This document shows positions 1-8,450 of a stretch of 64,000 nt of DNA, in pieces. The translations under genes were made by a program, and so were the position numbers. The notes beneath the pieces were generated by a model. That model had not been told where the DNA came from, made no database searches, and saw nothing but the letters and a program-made list of their open reading frames with translations. Within the stretch, counting starts at the first letter, position 1, and every line of letters starts with the position of its first letter. The stretch covers positions 1,302,001 through 1,366,000 of the forward strand of contig JASNYI010000003.1 of the NCBI GenBank assembly GCA_048500275.1, in the 5' to 3' direction. The stretch comes from UBA5066 sp048500275 (GTDB taxonomy: Bacteria; Acidobacteriota; Thermoanaerobaculia; UBA5066).

Positions 1-188
1 CCCGCGGCCTCCTCGTCGGCAGGATCGCCGCCGTGAGGCGTCCGGGCGCCTCGCTCTTCCTCGAGCTCCCCGTGGCGGTCGCGGCCGAGCCCATGCGCGA
101 ACCGCTCGTCTTCGTCTTTCCCCCGGTCAGACCCGAAGCGCCCGCGCCCGCTGTCGGCCCCGAGCTCCCGGCGCGCCCGGGGCCGTGA
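1..188 (+). CDS. mreC: MreC C-terminal part (partial gene)
   Basis: Reading from base 3, an open frame enters from outside the window and stops at the TGA at 186-188. It begins RGLLVGRIAAV and continues LFLELPVAVAAEPMREPLVFV, which is the beta-barrel end of the MreC family, followed by a Pro/Ala-rich tail. MreC is an inner-membrane-anchored periplasmic scaffold of the rod-shape (elongasome) complex. The stop overlaps the GTG of the following mreD-like gene, and PBP2 and RodA genes come next, which is the classical mreBCD-mrdAB order. Only about 61 residues are visible, so the call relies on this short match and on the gene order. Confidence 0.75.
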   Translation, partial: RGLLVGRIAAVRRPGASLFLELPVAVAAEPMREPLVFVFPPVRPEAPAPAVGPELPARPGP

Positions 189-679
189 GCGCCGTCCTGG
201 GCGTCGCCCTGGCGGCGCTCGGCACACTCCTCTTCGGGATGCTCCGGCTCCCCCACCCGCCCGACCTCTTCTTTCTCCCGGCCGGGGCGGTGGCCCGCAG
301 AGGGCACGCGATCCCCGCGATGCTCACCGGGCTCCTCGCGGGGCTCGTCCAGGACGCCCTCACCTCCCCGGGCCGCCTCATCGGGCTCAACGCCTTCTCG
401 AAGGTCCTCCTCTCCTACCTGATGGCCGCCATCGGGGCGCGCGCTCTCGTCGAGAAGCCGGTGATGTTCGGGCTCCTCGCCTGGGGCGCCGTCGCCCTCG
501 ACGGCCTCGTCCTCGCCGGTCTCGTCTGGATCCTCCGCGGGGAGCTCCTCCTTCCCGACCCGCTCGCCCTGGCGCTGCGCGCCGCGGGCACGGGCCTCCT
601 CGCCGCCCTGCTCCAGGTCCTCGTCCGCTACCCGTGGAAGGAAGCGCGCGAGGCCCGCCGCCGGCGGAAGCTGGCATAG
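185..679 (+). CDS. mreD: Rod shape-determining protein MreD
   Basis: 164 residues, the usual MreD length, built almost entirely of hydrophobic segments: a start at about residues 2-20, a segment around LTGLLAGLVQDAL, one around VMFGLLAWGAVALDGLVLAGLVWIL, and a last one before a basic tail (RYPWKEAREARRRRKLA). MreD is a polytopic inner-membrane member of the elongasome and works with MreC, RodA and PBP2. The GTG start overlaps the mreC stop by 4 bp (GTGA), so the two are probably translationally coupled. Sequence identity in this family is low, so the call depends on length, topology and gene order. Confidence 0.85.
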   Translation: MSAVLGVALAALGTLLFGMLRLPHPPDLFFLPAGAVARRGHAIPAMLTGLLAGLVQDALTSPGRLIGLNAFSKVLLSYLMAAIGARALVEKPVMFGLLAWGAVALDGLVLAGLVWILRGELLLPDPLALALRAAGTGLLAALLQVLVRYPWKEAREARRRRKLA

Positions 680-690
680 TCGGGCTCCCG

Positions 691-2604
691 ATGCCCGCGA
701 GCGCGCGCGAAGACCGCCGTCCCCTTCTCCGCCGGATCGACCGGCTGGCCGTCGGCGCGTTCTCCCTCCTCGCTCTCCTCGTCGGCGTCTACTGGGTCCA
801 CCAGGTGCTCCGGAGCGACGAGTACGCCCGGCAGGCGGAGAACAACCGCCAGCGCTCGGTCCCGATCAGCGCCTCTCGCGGCTTCATCCTCGACCGCGAC
901 GGCAGGCTCCTCGCGGAGAACGAGCCCTCCTTCACCCTCCTTCTCTACCGGAGGGAGACCCGCGACGTGGAGGAGTCCCTCCGCTTCGTCTCCTCCCTCC
1001 TCGGGCGCCCGCTGGAGGACCTGAGGCGCCGGGTCGAGAGGGTCCGGACGGGCTACGACTTCGTCCCCGTCGTCCTCGACGACGACCTGACCGTCGCCGA
1101 GGTCGGGGCCGTCGAGGCCCACGCCCTCGAGCACCCCGAGCTCGTCGTCCAGACCACCGAGCGCCGGGTCTACACGCAGGGGACGGCGCTGGCCCACCTC
1201 CTCGGCCACCTCGGCGAGGCGAGCCCCGAGCAGCTCGCCGCCCGCGCTGGCCGCGTCCGCTCCGGGGAGGCGATCGGGCAGAAGGGGATCGAGGCCGCCT
1301 ACCAGGACCTCCTCGCGGGGACGTCGGGGCTGAAGACCTTCGTCATCGACTCGTTCGGCCGAGAGGTCGCCGAGCTGGACCGCGTCGACCCGCTCCCGGG
1401 CAACACTCTCGTCCTGAGCATCGACCTCGACCTCCAGCGGATCGCGGAGGAGTACTTCCGGGGCAAGGTCGGATCGGCCGTCGCCCTCGACCCGAAGACC
1501 GGCGAGATCCTCGCCCTCGTCTCGGCCCCGGCCTTCGACCCGAACGTCTTCTCCCGGCGCGTCACGCAGGCCGAGTGGGAGGCGATCGTCACGGACGAGG
1601 ACCGGCCGCTCCAGAACCGCGCCATCCAGAACGTCTACGCTCCCGGCTCCGTCTGGAAGGCCTTCGTCGCCTACGCCGCGCTGACGAACGGGATCGATGC
1701 CTCCGAGACGACCCACTGCCCCGGCTTCGCAACGTTCTACGGCCGCAGGTTCCGCTGCCACGGCGTCCACGGCACCGTAGACCTGCCGACCGCCCTGCAG
1801 GTCTCCTGCGACGTCTGGTTCTACAACGCGGGCCGGAGGCTCGGCGTCGACGTCCTCGCCGAGGCGGCGAGGACGTTCGGCTTCGGCCGGCCCACCGGCA
1901 TCGACATCGCCCCCGAGAAGACCGGGAACGTCCCGTCCACGGCGTGGAGCCAGGCCGCGCGCAAGCACGCCTGGTACCCGGGCGAGACGATCTCCGTCGC
2001 GATCGGCCAGGGTCCGCTCCTCGTCTCGTCCCTGCAGACGGCGCGCGCCTTCGCCGCCCTCGCCAACGCCGACGGGGCGCTCCCCGTGCCGCACCTCTTC
2101 CGGATCGGCGAGCACGTGAGGAGCGGGGCCCGGGTCGAGTACCGCCCCCCGGTCTCCGAGCGCGTCCCCTACCCCGCGGGCGCGAGGGAGACGATCGTCG
2201 AGGGGCTCTGGCGGGTCGTGAACCGTCCCGGGGGGACCGCCTACAGGTACCGCGTCGAGGGGCTCGACGTCTGCGGGAAGACGGGCACCGTCCAGGTCGT
2301 CGGGCAGAAGGAGGCGAAGAAGGCCCACCTCCTCCCGGAGAAGCTCCGCGACCACGCCTGGTTCGCCGCCTTCGCGCCGAAGGACGACCCGAAGATCGTC
2401 GTCGTCGTCTTCGTCGAGAACGGCCTCGCGGGCAGCTCGGCCGCCGCCCCTCTCGCGATGCAGCTCGTCGAGGCGTTCCTTCGCCCCGGGAGCGTCCCCG
2501 TCCCTCCTCCGTCCAGAGAGCCCCTGCCGGAGGCGACGCCTCCCGGGGGCGCCACCACGGCCGAGCGGGACGCCACGCCCCCCGCTCCGCGGCGGGGGAC
2601 CTAG
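691..2604 (+). CDS. mrdA: Penicillin-binding protein 2 (peptidoglycan transpeptidase)
   Basis: 637 residues. One membrane anchor (AVGAFSLLALLVGVYWV, about residues 20-38) precedes a PBP dimerisation domain (QNRQRSV/GFILDRDG type) and a transpeptidase domain. The catalytic motifs are visible: SVWK with the acyl-accepting serine near residue 320, SCD near 372 in place of SxN, and KTGT near 530. The enzyme cross-links lateral-wall peptidoglycan and pairs with the RodA glycosyltransferase encoded next. The frame is open upstream to 634, but the ATG at 691 places the anchor at the usual distance and lies just after the mreD stop. The C-terminus is a Pro/Thr-rich tail. It runs directly into rodA with no gap. 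Confidence 0.95.
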   Translation: MPASAREDRRPLLRRIDRLAVGAFSLLALLVGVYWVHQVLRSDEYARQAENNRQRSVPISASRGFILDRDGRLLAENEPSFTLLLYRRETRDVEESLRFVSSLLGRPLEDLRRRVERVRTGYDFVPVVLDDDLTVAEVGAVEAHALEHPELVVQTTERRVYTQGTALAHLLGHLGEASPEQLAARAGRVRSGEAIGQKGIEAAYQDLLAGTSGLKTFVIDSFGREVAELDRVDPLPGNTLVLSIDLDLQRIAEEYFRGKVGSAVALDPKTGEILALVSAPAFDPNVFSRRVTQAEWEAIVTDEDRPLQNRAIQNVYAPGSVWKAFVAYAALTNGIDASETTHCPGFATFYGRRFRCHGVHGTVDLPTALQVSCDVWFYNAGRRLGVDVLAEAARTFGFGRPTGIDIAPEKTGNVPSTAWSQAARKHAWYPGETISVAIGQGPLLVSSLQTARAFAALANADGALPVPHLFRIGEHVRSGARVEYRPPVSERVPYPAGARETIVEGLWRVVNRPGGTAYRYRVEGLDVCGKTGTVQVVGQKEAKKAHLLPEKLRDHAWFAAFAPKDDPKIVVVVFVENGLAGSSAAAPLAMQLVEAFLRPGSVPVPPPSREPLPEATPPGGATTAERDATPPAPRRGT

Positions 2605-3705
2605 GTGTCGCGCCTCTCCGAGGCGCTCCCGCGCCGCCTCGACCTGCCTCTCCTCCTCGCCGCGCTCGCCCTCTCGGCCGTCGGGGTCGCCATGGTCGTC
2701 TCGACGACCTCCGGCACGCCCCGGGGCGGGCTCGGCGGCCGGCAGGCGCTCTACGTCCTCGCAGGGCTGGCCGTGGCGGCCTTCTTCGCCGCCTTCGACT
2801 ACCGCCTCCTGCTGCGGGCCTCTCCCGGGCTCTTCTTCGTCTCGCTCCTTCCGCTCGTGTGGCTTCCCCTCTTCGGGCCGACGATCGCCGGTTCGAAGGC
2901 GTGGATCCGCCTCTTCGGGGGCTTCCAGGTCCAGCCTTCCGAGCTCGTGCGGATCACGACCGTCCTCCTCCTCGCCTGGGTCCTCGAGAACGACGACCGG
3001 CCCTTCCTCTCGGCGAAGACCGTCGGGACCCTCACCGCCGTCGTCGCGCTTCCGATGGGGCTCATCATCCTGCAGCCCGACCTCGGCGTGGCCGTCACCT
3101 ACGTCCCGTTCCTGCTCGGCGCCCTCTACCTCGGAGGGCTTCCCGGCCGGGTCTGGGGCGCGCTCGTCCTGGCCGGCGCGCTCGCGGCGGGCGCCTCGTG
3201 GTTCGTCCTGAAGGACTACCAGAAGGACCGGATCCGGACCTTTCTCGACCCCGACCTCGCCGCCCGCGGGGCGGGCTACCAGGTGCGCCAGGCGCGCATC
3301 GCCATCGGGTCGGGGGGCATCGTCGGGAAGGGGTGGAAGGAGGGGAGCCAGAGCCGGCTCGGGTTCCTGCCGGTGCGTCACTCCGACTTCATCTTCGCGG
3401 CCCTCGCCGAGGAGCGGGGGTTCGCCGGCGTCGCGACCGTCGTCGGGCTCTACGGGCTCCTCCTCGCGCGGGGTTTCGGCATCGCGCGAGACGCCCGCGA
3501 CCGCGGGGGCTCGATGCTGGTCCTCCTCGTCGTCCTCAACGTCGTCGCGCAGGCCGCGGCGAACATCGCCATGAACGTCGGCGTCCTGCCGACGACGGGC
3601 ATCACCCTGCCGTTCGTCTCCTACGGAGGCTCGTCGGTCATCGCCACCTGGGCGATGACCGGCCTCGTCCTCTCCGTGGCCCAGCGCCGGTTCGTCAACG
3701 TGTAG
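2605..3705 (+). CDS. rodA: Peptidoglycan glycosyltransferase RodA (SEDS family)
   Basis: 366 residues with about ten hydrophobic segments, the length and topology of RodA. SEDS-family signatures are present: GSKAWIRLFGGFQVQPSEL, a loop ending in LQPDLGVAVTYVPFL, KGWKEGSQSRLGFLPVRHSDFIFA and the C-terminal PTTGITLPFVSYGGSS. RodA polymerises lipid II for lateral-wall growth and works with PBP2. The GTG start follows the mrdA stop immediately, so the two are likely coupled. The gene is co-directional with mreC, mreD and mrdA upstream and with the RNase gene 8 bp downstream. Confidence 0.95.
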   Translation: MSRLSEALPRRLDLPLLLAALALSAVGVAMVVSTTSGTPRGGLGGRQALYVLAGLAVAAFFAAFDYRLLLRASPGLFFVSLLPLVWLPLFGPTIAGSKAWIRLFGGFQVQPSELVRITTVLLLAWVLENDDRPFLSAKTVGTLTAVVALPMGLIILQPDLGVAVTYVPFLLGALYLGGLPGRVWGALVLAGALAAGASWFVLKDYQKDRIRTFLDPDLAARGAGYQVRQARIAIGSGGIVGKGWKEGSQSRLGFLPVRHSDFIFAALAEERGFAGVATVVGLYGLLLARGFGIARDARDRGGSMLVLLVVLNVVAQAAANIAMNVGVLPTTGITLPFVSYGGSSVIATWAMTGLVLSVAQRRFVNV

Positions 3706-3713
3706 AGGCCGTC

Positions 3714-5261
3714 ATGCAGAAAGAGCTCCTCGTCTCCGCCAACGACCGCGAGACCCGGGTGGCCGTCCTCGAGGACGGGCGCGTCGCCGAGGTGCAGATC
3801 GAGCGCCGCAAGCAGCGCGGCGTCGTCGGCAACATCTACAAGGGGCGCGTCACGCGCGTCCTCCCCGGGATGCAGTCGGCCTTCGTCGACATCGGCCTCG
3901 AGAAGGACGCCTTCCTCTACGTCGCCGACGTCGGCGAGGAGGTGGAGGACTTCGACCGTTTCGGGGGCATGGAGGAGAACGGCGCCGAGGCCGACGAGCC
4001 CGCCGTCGACGCCGTCCCGGCGTCCGTCGACGCCGAGCCCCCGGCGCGGCCGCCGCTCCCCTCGATCGACGAGCTCCTCCGCGAGGGGCAGGAGCTCGTC
4101 GTCCAGGTCACGAAGGACCAGATCGCCCACAAGGGCGTGAGGATCACGACCCACGTCACCCTCCCGGGGCGGTCGCTCGTCTACATGCCGACGATCGACC
4201 ACGTCGGCGTCTCGCGCCGGATCGAGAACGAGGAGGAGCGGGTCCGTCTCCGCGACATCCTCACCGCGCTCAGGAAGGGCCCCGGCGGCTTCATCGTCCG
4301 GACCGCCGGAGAGGGGCGGTCGTCCGACGAGTTCGCTTCCGACAAGCGCTACCTCGGCCGCCTCTGGGAGCAGATCCGGAAACGCGCCGAGCGTTCCGGA
4401 GCCCCCGCCCTCCTCCACCGCGACCTCGACCTGACCCTGCGCGCCGCGCGCGACGTCTTCGCCCAGGAGTTCTCGGTCCTCTGGGTCGACGACGACGAGG
4501 AGTACCGCCGCATCGTCGAGTTCCTCGACCAGGTGCAGCCGAACCTCGTCGGGAAGGTGAAGCTCTACCGGAAGTCGAGCCCCCTCTTCGAGGAGCTCGG
4601 CGTCGAGGCGGAGATCGAGAACGCCCTCAAGTCGAAGGTCTGGCTCAAGTCGGGCGGCTACATCGTCATCAACCAGACCGAGGCCCTCGTCGCCATCGAC
4701 GTGAACACCGGCAAGTACATCGGCAAGAAGCGGCTCGAGGACACGGTCCTCAGGACGAACATGGAGGCGGTGCAGGAGATCGTCCGGCAGATCCGCCTCC
4801 GCGACCTCGGCGGCCTCCTCGTCGTCGACTTCATCGACATGGAAGAGGAGGAGCACCGCCAGGAGCTCGTCACCGCCCTCGAGGCCGAGCTGAAGAAGGA
4901 CCGCTCGAAGAACAGGATGCTCCCCGTCTCCGAGTTCGGGCTCGTCGAGATCACCCGCAAGCGGCAGCGCCAGAGCCTCGAGAGGGCGCTCACGATGCCC
5001 TGCCCGTACTGCTCGGGCTCGGGGAGGATCAAGAGCGTCCCGACGATCCTCCTCGAGATCCGGCGCGAGATCCTGAAGCGCTCGGCGTCCGGCGAGGGGC
5101 ACGCGATCTTCCTCCGCGTCCACCCGGAGATCTTTCGGGCCCTCTCCTCCGACGAGCGCCACCTCATCGAGGAGCTCCGCGAGCACGTCGGGATGCCGAT
5201 CCACGTCCAGGTCGACGAGCACCTTCACCACGAGGGGTATGACGTCGTCGTCGAGGCGTGA
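3714..5261 (+). CDS. rng: Ribonuclease E/G family endoribonuclease
   Basis: 515 residues, closer to RNase G than to full RNase E because there is no long C-terminal scaffold. The N-terminal S1 domain reads GVVGNIYKGRVTRVLPGMQSAFVDIGL and is interrupted by an acidic, Ala/Pro-rich insertion of about 50 residues. Catalytic Mg-binding aspartates match D329 (AIDVNTGK) and D372 (VVDFIDM), and the zinc-link is CPYC at 430-433. The enzyme cleaves single-stranded RNA in rRNA maturation and mRNA turnover. The ATG at 3714 sits 8 bp after rodA, and the family start motif (MQKELLVSA) supports it. The mre-rod-rng arrangement is common in bacteria. Confidence 0.93.
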   Translation: MQKELLVSANDRETRVAVLEDGRVAEVQIERRKQRGVVGNIYKGRVTRVLPGMQSAFVDIGLEKDAFLYVADVGEEVEDFDRFGGMEENGAEADEPAVDAVPASVDAEPPARPPLPSIDELLREGQELVVQVTKDQIAHKGVRITTHVTLPGRSLVYMPTIDHVGVSRRIENEEERVRLRDILTALRKGPGGFIVRTAGEGRSSDEFASDKRYLGRLWEQIRKRAERSGAPALLHRDLDLTLRAARDVFAQEFSVLWVDDDEEYRRIVEFLDQVQPNLVGKVKLYRKSSPLFEELGVEAEIENALKSKVWLKSGGYIVINQTEALVAIDVNTGKYIGKKRLEDTVLRTNMEAVQEIVRQIRLRDLGGLLVVDFIDMEEEEHRQELVTALEAELKKDRSKNRMLPVSEFGLVEITRKRQRQSLERALTMPCPYCSGSGRIKSVPTILLEIRREILKRSASGEGHAIFLRVHPEIFRALSSDERHLIEELREHVGMPIHVQVDEHLHHEGYDVVVEA

Positions 5262-5353
5262 CCCGCGTCACGGCGGTGCCCCGGGGGCACGGCACGGGAG
5301 GGGCACGGGGGGTAGTTTCGCCCCCGGAAGAGGCCGGAATGGCACCGGACAGG

Positions 5354-5370
5354 TTGGCACGCGTCCTGCT
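5354..5370 (+). promoter_or_regulatory. Sigma-54-like promoter (GG-N10-GC)
   Basis: TTGGCACGCGTCCTGCT has the invariant GG and GC separated by exactly ten bases. It matches the -24/-12 consensus TGGCACG-N4-TTGCW at all but one position. It lies in the 216 bp gap after the RNase gene and points toward the radical SAM gene. A start site would fall near 5381, just ahead of the terminator at 5407-5435. No enhancer-binding protein or RpoN gene is visible in the window, so sigma-54 dependence is inferred from the motif alone. Confidence 0.45.
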
Positions 5371-5406
5371 ATAGAAGGTGTGGCGCACACTCCAGCCTCT
5401 CCTCCC

Positions 5407-5435
5407 AGCCGCCCCGATGGGCGGCTCTTTTTCTT
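5407..5435 (+). terminator. Rho-independent terminator
   Basis: A perfect 8 bp stem (AGCCGCCC / GGGCGGCT) with a 4-base loop (CGAT) is followed by CTTTTTCTTT. This is the clearest intrinsic terminator in the window. It can end transcription from the mre-rod-rng genes. Because it lies after the sigma-54-like promoter, it could also end a very short RNA of about 55 nt or act as an attenuator for the gene at 5478. Confidence 0.85.
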
Positions 5436-5477
5436 TGCGGGGGCCCGGACGCCGGCCCGGGCGGGAGGGCGGAGGCC

Positions 5478-6407
5478 GTGAACCGGCCCGCCGCGTATCT
5501 CTCCCTCCACCGGACCGGCGAACTGGCCCGGCGCGCCGCCCACGCGCGGATCCACCTCCACGCGTGCGACCTCTGCGGCCGCCTCTGCGGCGTCGACCGG
5601 ACCGCCGCATCCGTCTCGGCCCCGTGCCACACCGGCGGGAGGGCCGTCGTCGCGAGCTGGGGACCGCACCACGGCGAGGAGGCTCCCCTCCGGGGGAGCC
5701 GGGGCTCGGGCACGGTCTTCTTCTCCTGGTGCAACCTCGCGTGCGAGTTCTGCCAGAACTTCGAGGTTTCCCGTCTCGGGGAGGGGCGCGAGACGACCGC
5801 CGCCGCGCTCTCGGGGATCTTCCTCGCCCTCCAGGCCGAGGGGTGCCACAACCTCAACCTCGTCTCGCCGACGCACGTCCTCCCGCAGGTCCTCGAGGCC
5901 CTCCGCCTCGCGGCCGGGGCGGGCTTTTCCCTTCCGCTCGTCTGGAACACGGGCGGGTACGACTCGCCCGAGGCGCTCGCGCTCCTCGACGGCGTCGTCG
6001 ACGTCTACATGCCCGACATGAAGTACGGCGAGAAGGCCGCCGGCCTCGCCCTCTCGGGCGTGGGCGACTACCCCGCCGTCAACCAGACCGCGGTGAAGGA
6101 GATGCACCGGCAGGTCGGCGACCTCGTCCTGGACGCGGAGGGCGTGGCCGTCCGCGGCCTCCTCGTGCGGCACCTCGTCCTTCCGGGGGGCCTCGCGGGT
6201 TCCGACTCGGTCTTCCGCTTCCTCGCCGAGGAGGTCTCGCGCGACACCTGGCTCAACGTCATGGCCCAGTACCGCCCGGCCTACCGGGCCCGCCTGCACC
6301 CCCCGCTGGACAGGGCGCCGACGCCGGAAGAGGTCGCAGAGGCCCGCGCCCTCGCCGCCCGGTACGGGCTGAGGCGCCTGGAGGGAGGTACGGGGGGGGT
6401 GCCCTGA
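5478..6407 (+). CDS. PflX-like radical SAM protein (COG1313 type)
   Basis: 309 residues. The radical SAM cluster motif is C85-NLA-C89-EF-C92-QN, which binds the 4Fe-4S cluster that cleaves S-adenosylmethionine. An N-terminal Cys-rich segment (C30, C33, C37, C50) probably holds a second metal site. The CxxxCxxCQN signature and the later VYMPDMKY and HLVLPGG stretches resemble the 'putative pyruvate-formate-lyase activating enzyme' PflX group. Its substrate is not established, and no pyruvate formate lyase is nearby. The GTG start follows the terminator by 42 bp. The stop overlaps the putative CTG start of the following lipoprotein gene. Confidence 0.82.
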   Translation: MNRPAAYLSLHRTGELARRAAHARIHLHACDLCGRLCGVDRTAASVSAPCHTGGRAVVASWGPHHGEEAPLRGSRGSGTVFFSWCNLACEFCQNFEVSRLGEGRETTAAALSGIFLALQAEGCHNLNLVSPTHVLPQVLEALRLAAGAGFSLPLVWNTGGYDSPEALALLDGVVDVYMPDMKYGEKAAGLALSGVGDYPAVNQTAVKEMHRQVGDLVLDAEGVAVRGLLVRHLVLPGGLAGSDSVFRFLAEEVSRDTWLNVMAQYRPAYRARLHPPLDRAPTPEEVAEARALAARYGLRRLEGGTGGVP

Positions 6408-6937
6408 GCCTCGCCGGACGGGCTGTCGCCTCGGTCCTCCTGCCGGCTCTCCTCGGGACCGGGTGCGGGGACGACCCGTCCCCGCGCCCCGCCGCCCAGA
6501 GCGCCGAGTTCGAGGAGGGACCGACCGCCGGGGCGCTTGCCGCCGGCTGGTCGGGCTTCGAGTCGACCCCGGACGGGACGACCTTCGCCTGGGCGGAGGG
6601 AACCGAGGCCTCCCTGCGCTTCGGCCCGTCGACGCGGGGGCCACGCCTCGTCCGCATCCGCGCGTGGGCCTTCGGCTTCCCCGGTGCCGAGCCCCAGCTC
6701 CTCTCCGTCCTCGTGAACGACTGCCGTGTCGGACGGATCGTCCTCCCCTCCGAGTCGTCCGAGCACGCCTTTCCCACCCCATGGTCGGTCTGGAAGGAGG
6801 ACGGGAACGTCCTCCGGCTCCGCTTCTCGAGGGCCGACGCCCCGACAGACCGGCTGGCCGGAGCGACGGACGGCCGCCTGCTCGCGGCCGCGTTCGACCG
6901 GGTGAGCATCGAGCCTCCGCCGACCGCTACGGACTGA
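6404..6937 (+). CDS. Putative lipoprotein of unknown function
   Basis: 177 residues. A hydrophobic signal (AGRAVASVLLPALLGTGC) ends in a lipobox-like LGTGC, so the mature protein would be lipid-anchored at the Cys. The rest looks like an all-beta domain (LVRIRAWAFGF, LLSVLVNDCRVGRIVL, NVLRLRFSRA, AAFDRVSIEP), similar in flavour to carbohydrate-binding-like modules, but the family was not recognised. No ATG, GTG or TTG lies close upstream in frame. The best start is a CTG at 6404 that overlaps the preceding stop (CTGA), with GGAGG about 15 bases upstream. The 3' end overlaps the convergent glycosyltransferase gene by 11 bp. Confidence 0.6.
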   Translation: MSLAGRAVASVLLPALLGTGCGDDPSPRPAAQSAEFEEGPTAGALAAGWSGFESTPDGTTFAWAEGTEASLRFGPSTRGPRLVRIRAWAFGFPGAEPQLLSVLVNDCRVGRIVLPSESSEHAFPTPWSVWKEDGNVLRLRFSRADAPTDRLAGATDGRLLAAAFDRVSIEPPPTATD

Positions 6938-8375
6938 CGAGCCGGCCCGACTCGACCCGGTAGACGCGAACGTCGTCCGCCTCGGGGAACCGGGCCCAGG
7001 GAAGACGCGCCGAGAGGAGACGGTCCAGGTCGCCGGGGGCGCCGAAACGGGGTGCACGGACGATCCACCCCTCGCCCGCGTCCCGCATCCAGGCCTCGAG
7101 CTCCGCCGTGGACGGCACCAGCGCAACCGTCTCAGGCGGATCCGCCCCTTCCAGCTGGGCCCGGAGCGCGAACCAGGCCCACGAGTCGGCCGCCGCGATG
7201 GGGCCGCGCTCGCCCGACGCTCCCGCGAAGGCGAGATAGTCCGCCGGCCGGCGCCAGTCGGGACGCGCCCAGCGAGCGGCGTCGGCGAGGGCGCCGTGCT
7301 GGACGAGGACGAGCACCCCGACGGCCGCGAGGGCGGCCCCCGGGCCGGACCACCTGCCGGGGACGCCCCTCTCGAGGGCGAATCCGATCGCCCGGGACGC
7401 GGGCAGGAGGGCGAGCGCGAGGTAGCGCACGGCCCACCAGTGCCCCGCGAGGCTCAGAGCGGCGAGGACGCCCCCGGAGAAGAGCGCCAGCTCGAGGGCG
7501 GCTCGGAGCCGTTCGCCCCGGGGGCCGGCCGCGACGCCCGCCAGGACGAGGAGCCCGATCCCCGCCGCGACGATCGGCTGCTTCACGTCCTCCTGCCGGT
7601 CCGCGAGGAGCCCGCCGGCGAAACGGAGGGCGAGCTCGGCCGACGGACGCGGCGCCGACGGCGCACGGCCCGGCGAGTCCACCCGGGCCACCAGGACGAT
7701 CCAGGGCAGGAAGAGGGCGAGCGTGGCGCCGAGCGCGAGCGCGGACCGCCTCGCGGCGTCCGGGTCCCGCCGGCGGGTCCTCTCCAGGATGTCGAGGCCG
7801 AAGGAAACGGCGACGAAGATCCCGGCCCAGTAGAGGGTCCAGCAGGCGAGACCGCCGAATGCAATGGCCGCCGCGAGGGACCCCCGGCTCCCCGTCGAGA
7901 GATGACGGACCCGGGACGCGTCGAACGACGCGACGAGAAAGAGCGCAAGTGCGTAGGGGCGAAGCTCCTGCCCGAGGACGACCGCCAGTGGGAACGTCGC
8001 GAACGCCCCGGCCGCGGCAAGCGAGCGGACGGGTGCGGTCCTCCCCCCGCAGCGGACGAGGAGCGCGACGACGGTGCCGGCCGACCAGAGGACCGGGAGC
8101 GTCCGGAGCCAGGCCTCTTCCGGCGAGAGCCGGTACCAGAGCCACGACAGGACGTACTCGAGCGGGGGATGCACCCGGTCGTGGACGACGGCGCGCCACA
8201 TCCCGGCGAGACCCCGCCGGATGTAGTCCACCTGCATCGCCTCGTCGAGCCAGAAGCTCCAGTGCTCCCACCCGCGGAGCCGGAGGAGGACCGCGAGGAC
8301 GACCACGAGAGAGGCGGCGGCACACCAGGCGAGGCGTTCCCGGCTCGCGGGATTCTGAGCGCGGCGGACGTGCAC
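6927..8375 (-). CDS. Membrane glycosyltransferase, GT39/GT83-like
   Basis: About 482 residues with roughly ten hydrophobic segments and a soluble C-terminal domain of about 120 residues. The first periplasmic loop contains SFWLDEAMQVDYIRRG, the acidic (W-x-DE) motif of dolichyl- or polyprenyl-phosphate-sugar dependent mannosyltransferases, followed by HPPLEYVLSWLWYRL. Such enzymes transfer a sugar from a lipid carrier to a lipid, glycan or protein on the outer face of the membrane. The start is uncertain; the GTG at 8375 is the first plausible codon before the first membrane segment. The gene diverges from the ferredoxin gene, with a 75 bp gap. The acceptor is unknown. Confidence 0.75.
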   Translation of the reverse strand: MHVRRAQNPASRERLAWCAAASLVVVLAVLLRLRGWEHWSFWLDEAMQVDYIRRGLAGMWRAVVHDRVHPPLEYVLSWLWYRLSPEEAWLRTLPVLWSAGTVVALLVRCGGRTAPVRSLAAAGAFATFPLAVVLGQELRPYALALFLVASFDASRVRHLSTGSRGSLAAAIAFGGLACWTLYWAGIFVAVSFGLDILERTRRRDPDAARRSALALGATLALFLPWIVLVARVDSPGRAPSAPRPSAELALRFAGGLLADRQEDVKQPIVAAGIGLLVLAGVAAGPRGERLRAALELALFSGGVLAALSLAGHWWAVRYLALALLPASRAIGFALERGVPGRWSGPGAALAAVGVLVLVQHGALADAARWARPDWRRPADYLAFAGASGERGPIAAADSWAWFALRAQLEGADPPETVALVPSTAELEAWMRDAGEGWIVRAPRFGAPGDLDRLLSARLPWARFPEADDVRVYRVESGRLVSP

Positions 8376-8450
8376 GGCGTGGCGCCGATTATGTGGCCGC
8401 GTCTCGCCCCCAGGCCCGCCACTTCGGGAAGGGACGCTCCGGGAGCGCCG

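Noticed and set aside
628..3381. A 917-residue minus-strand open frame opposite the PBP2 and RodA genes
   Set aside because: It is a mirror of GC-rich codons: composition is dominated by Glu, Arg, Gly and Asp with no domain, and the + strand has two clear enzymes.
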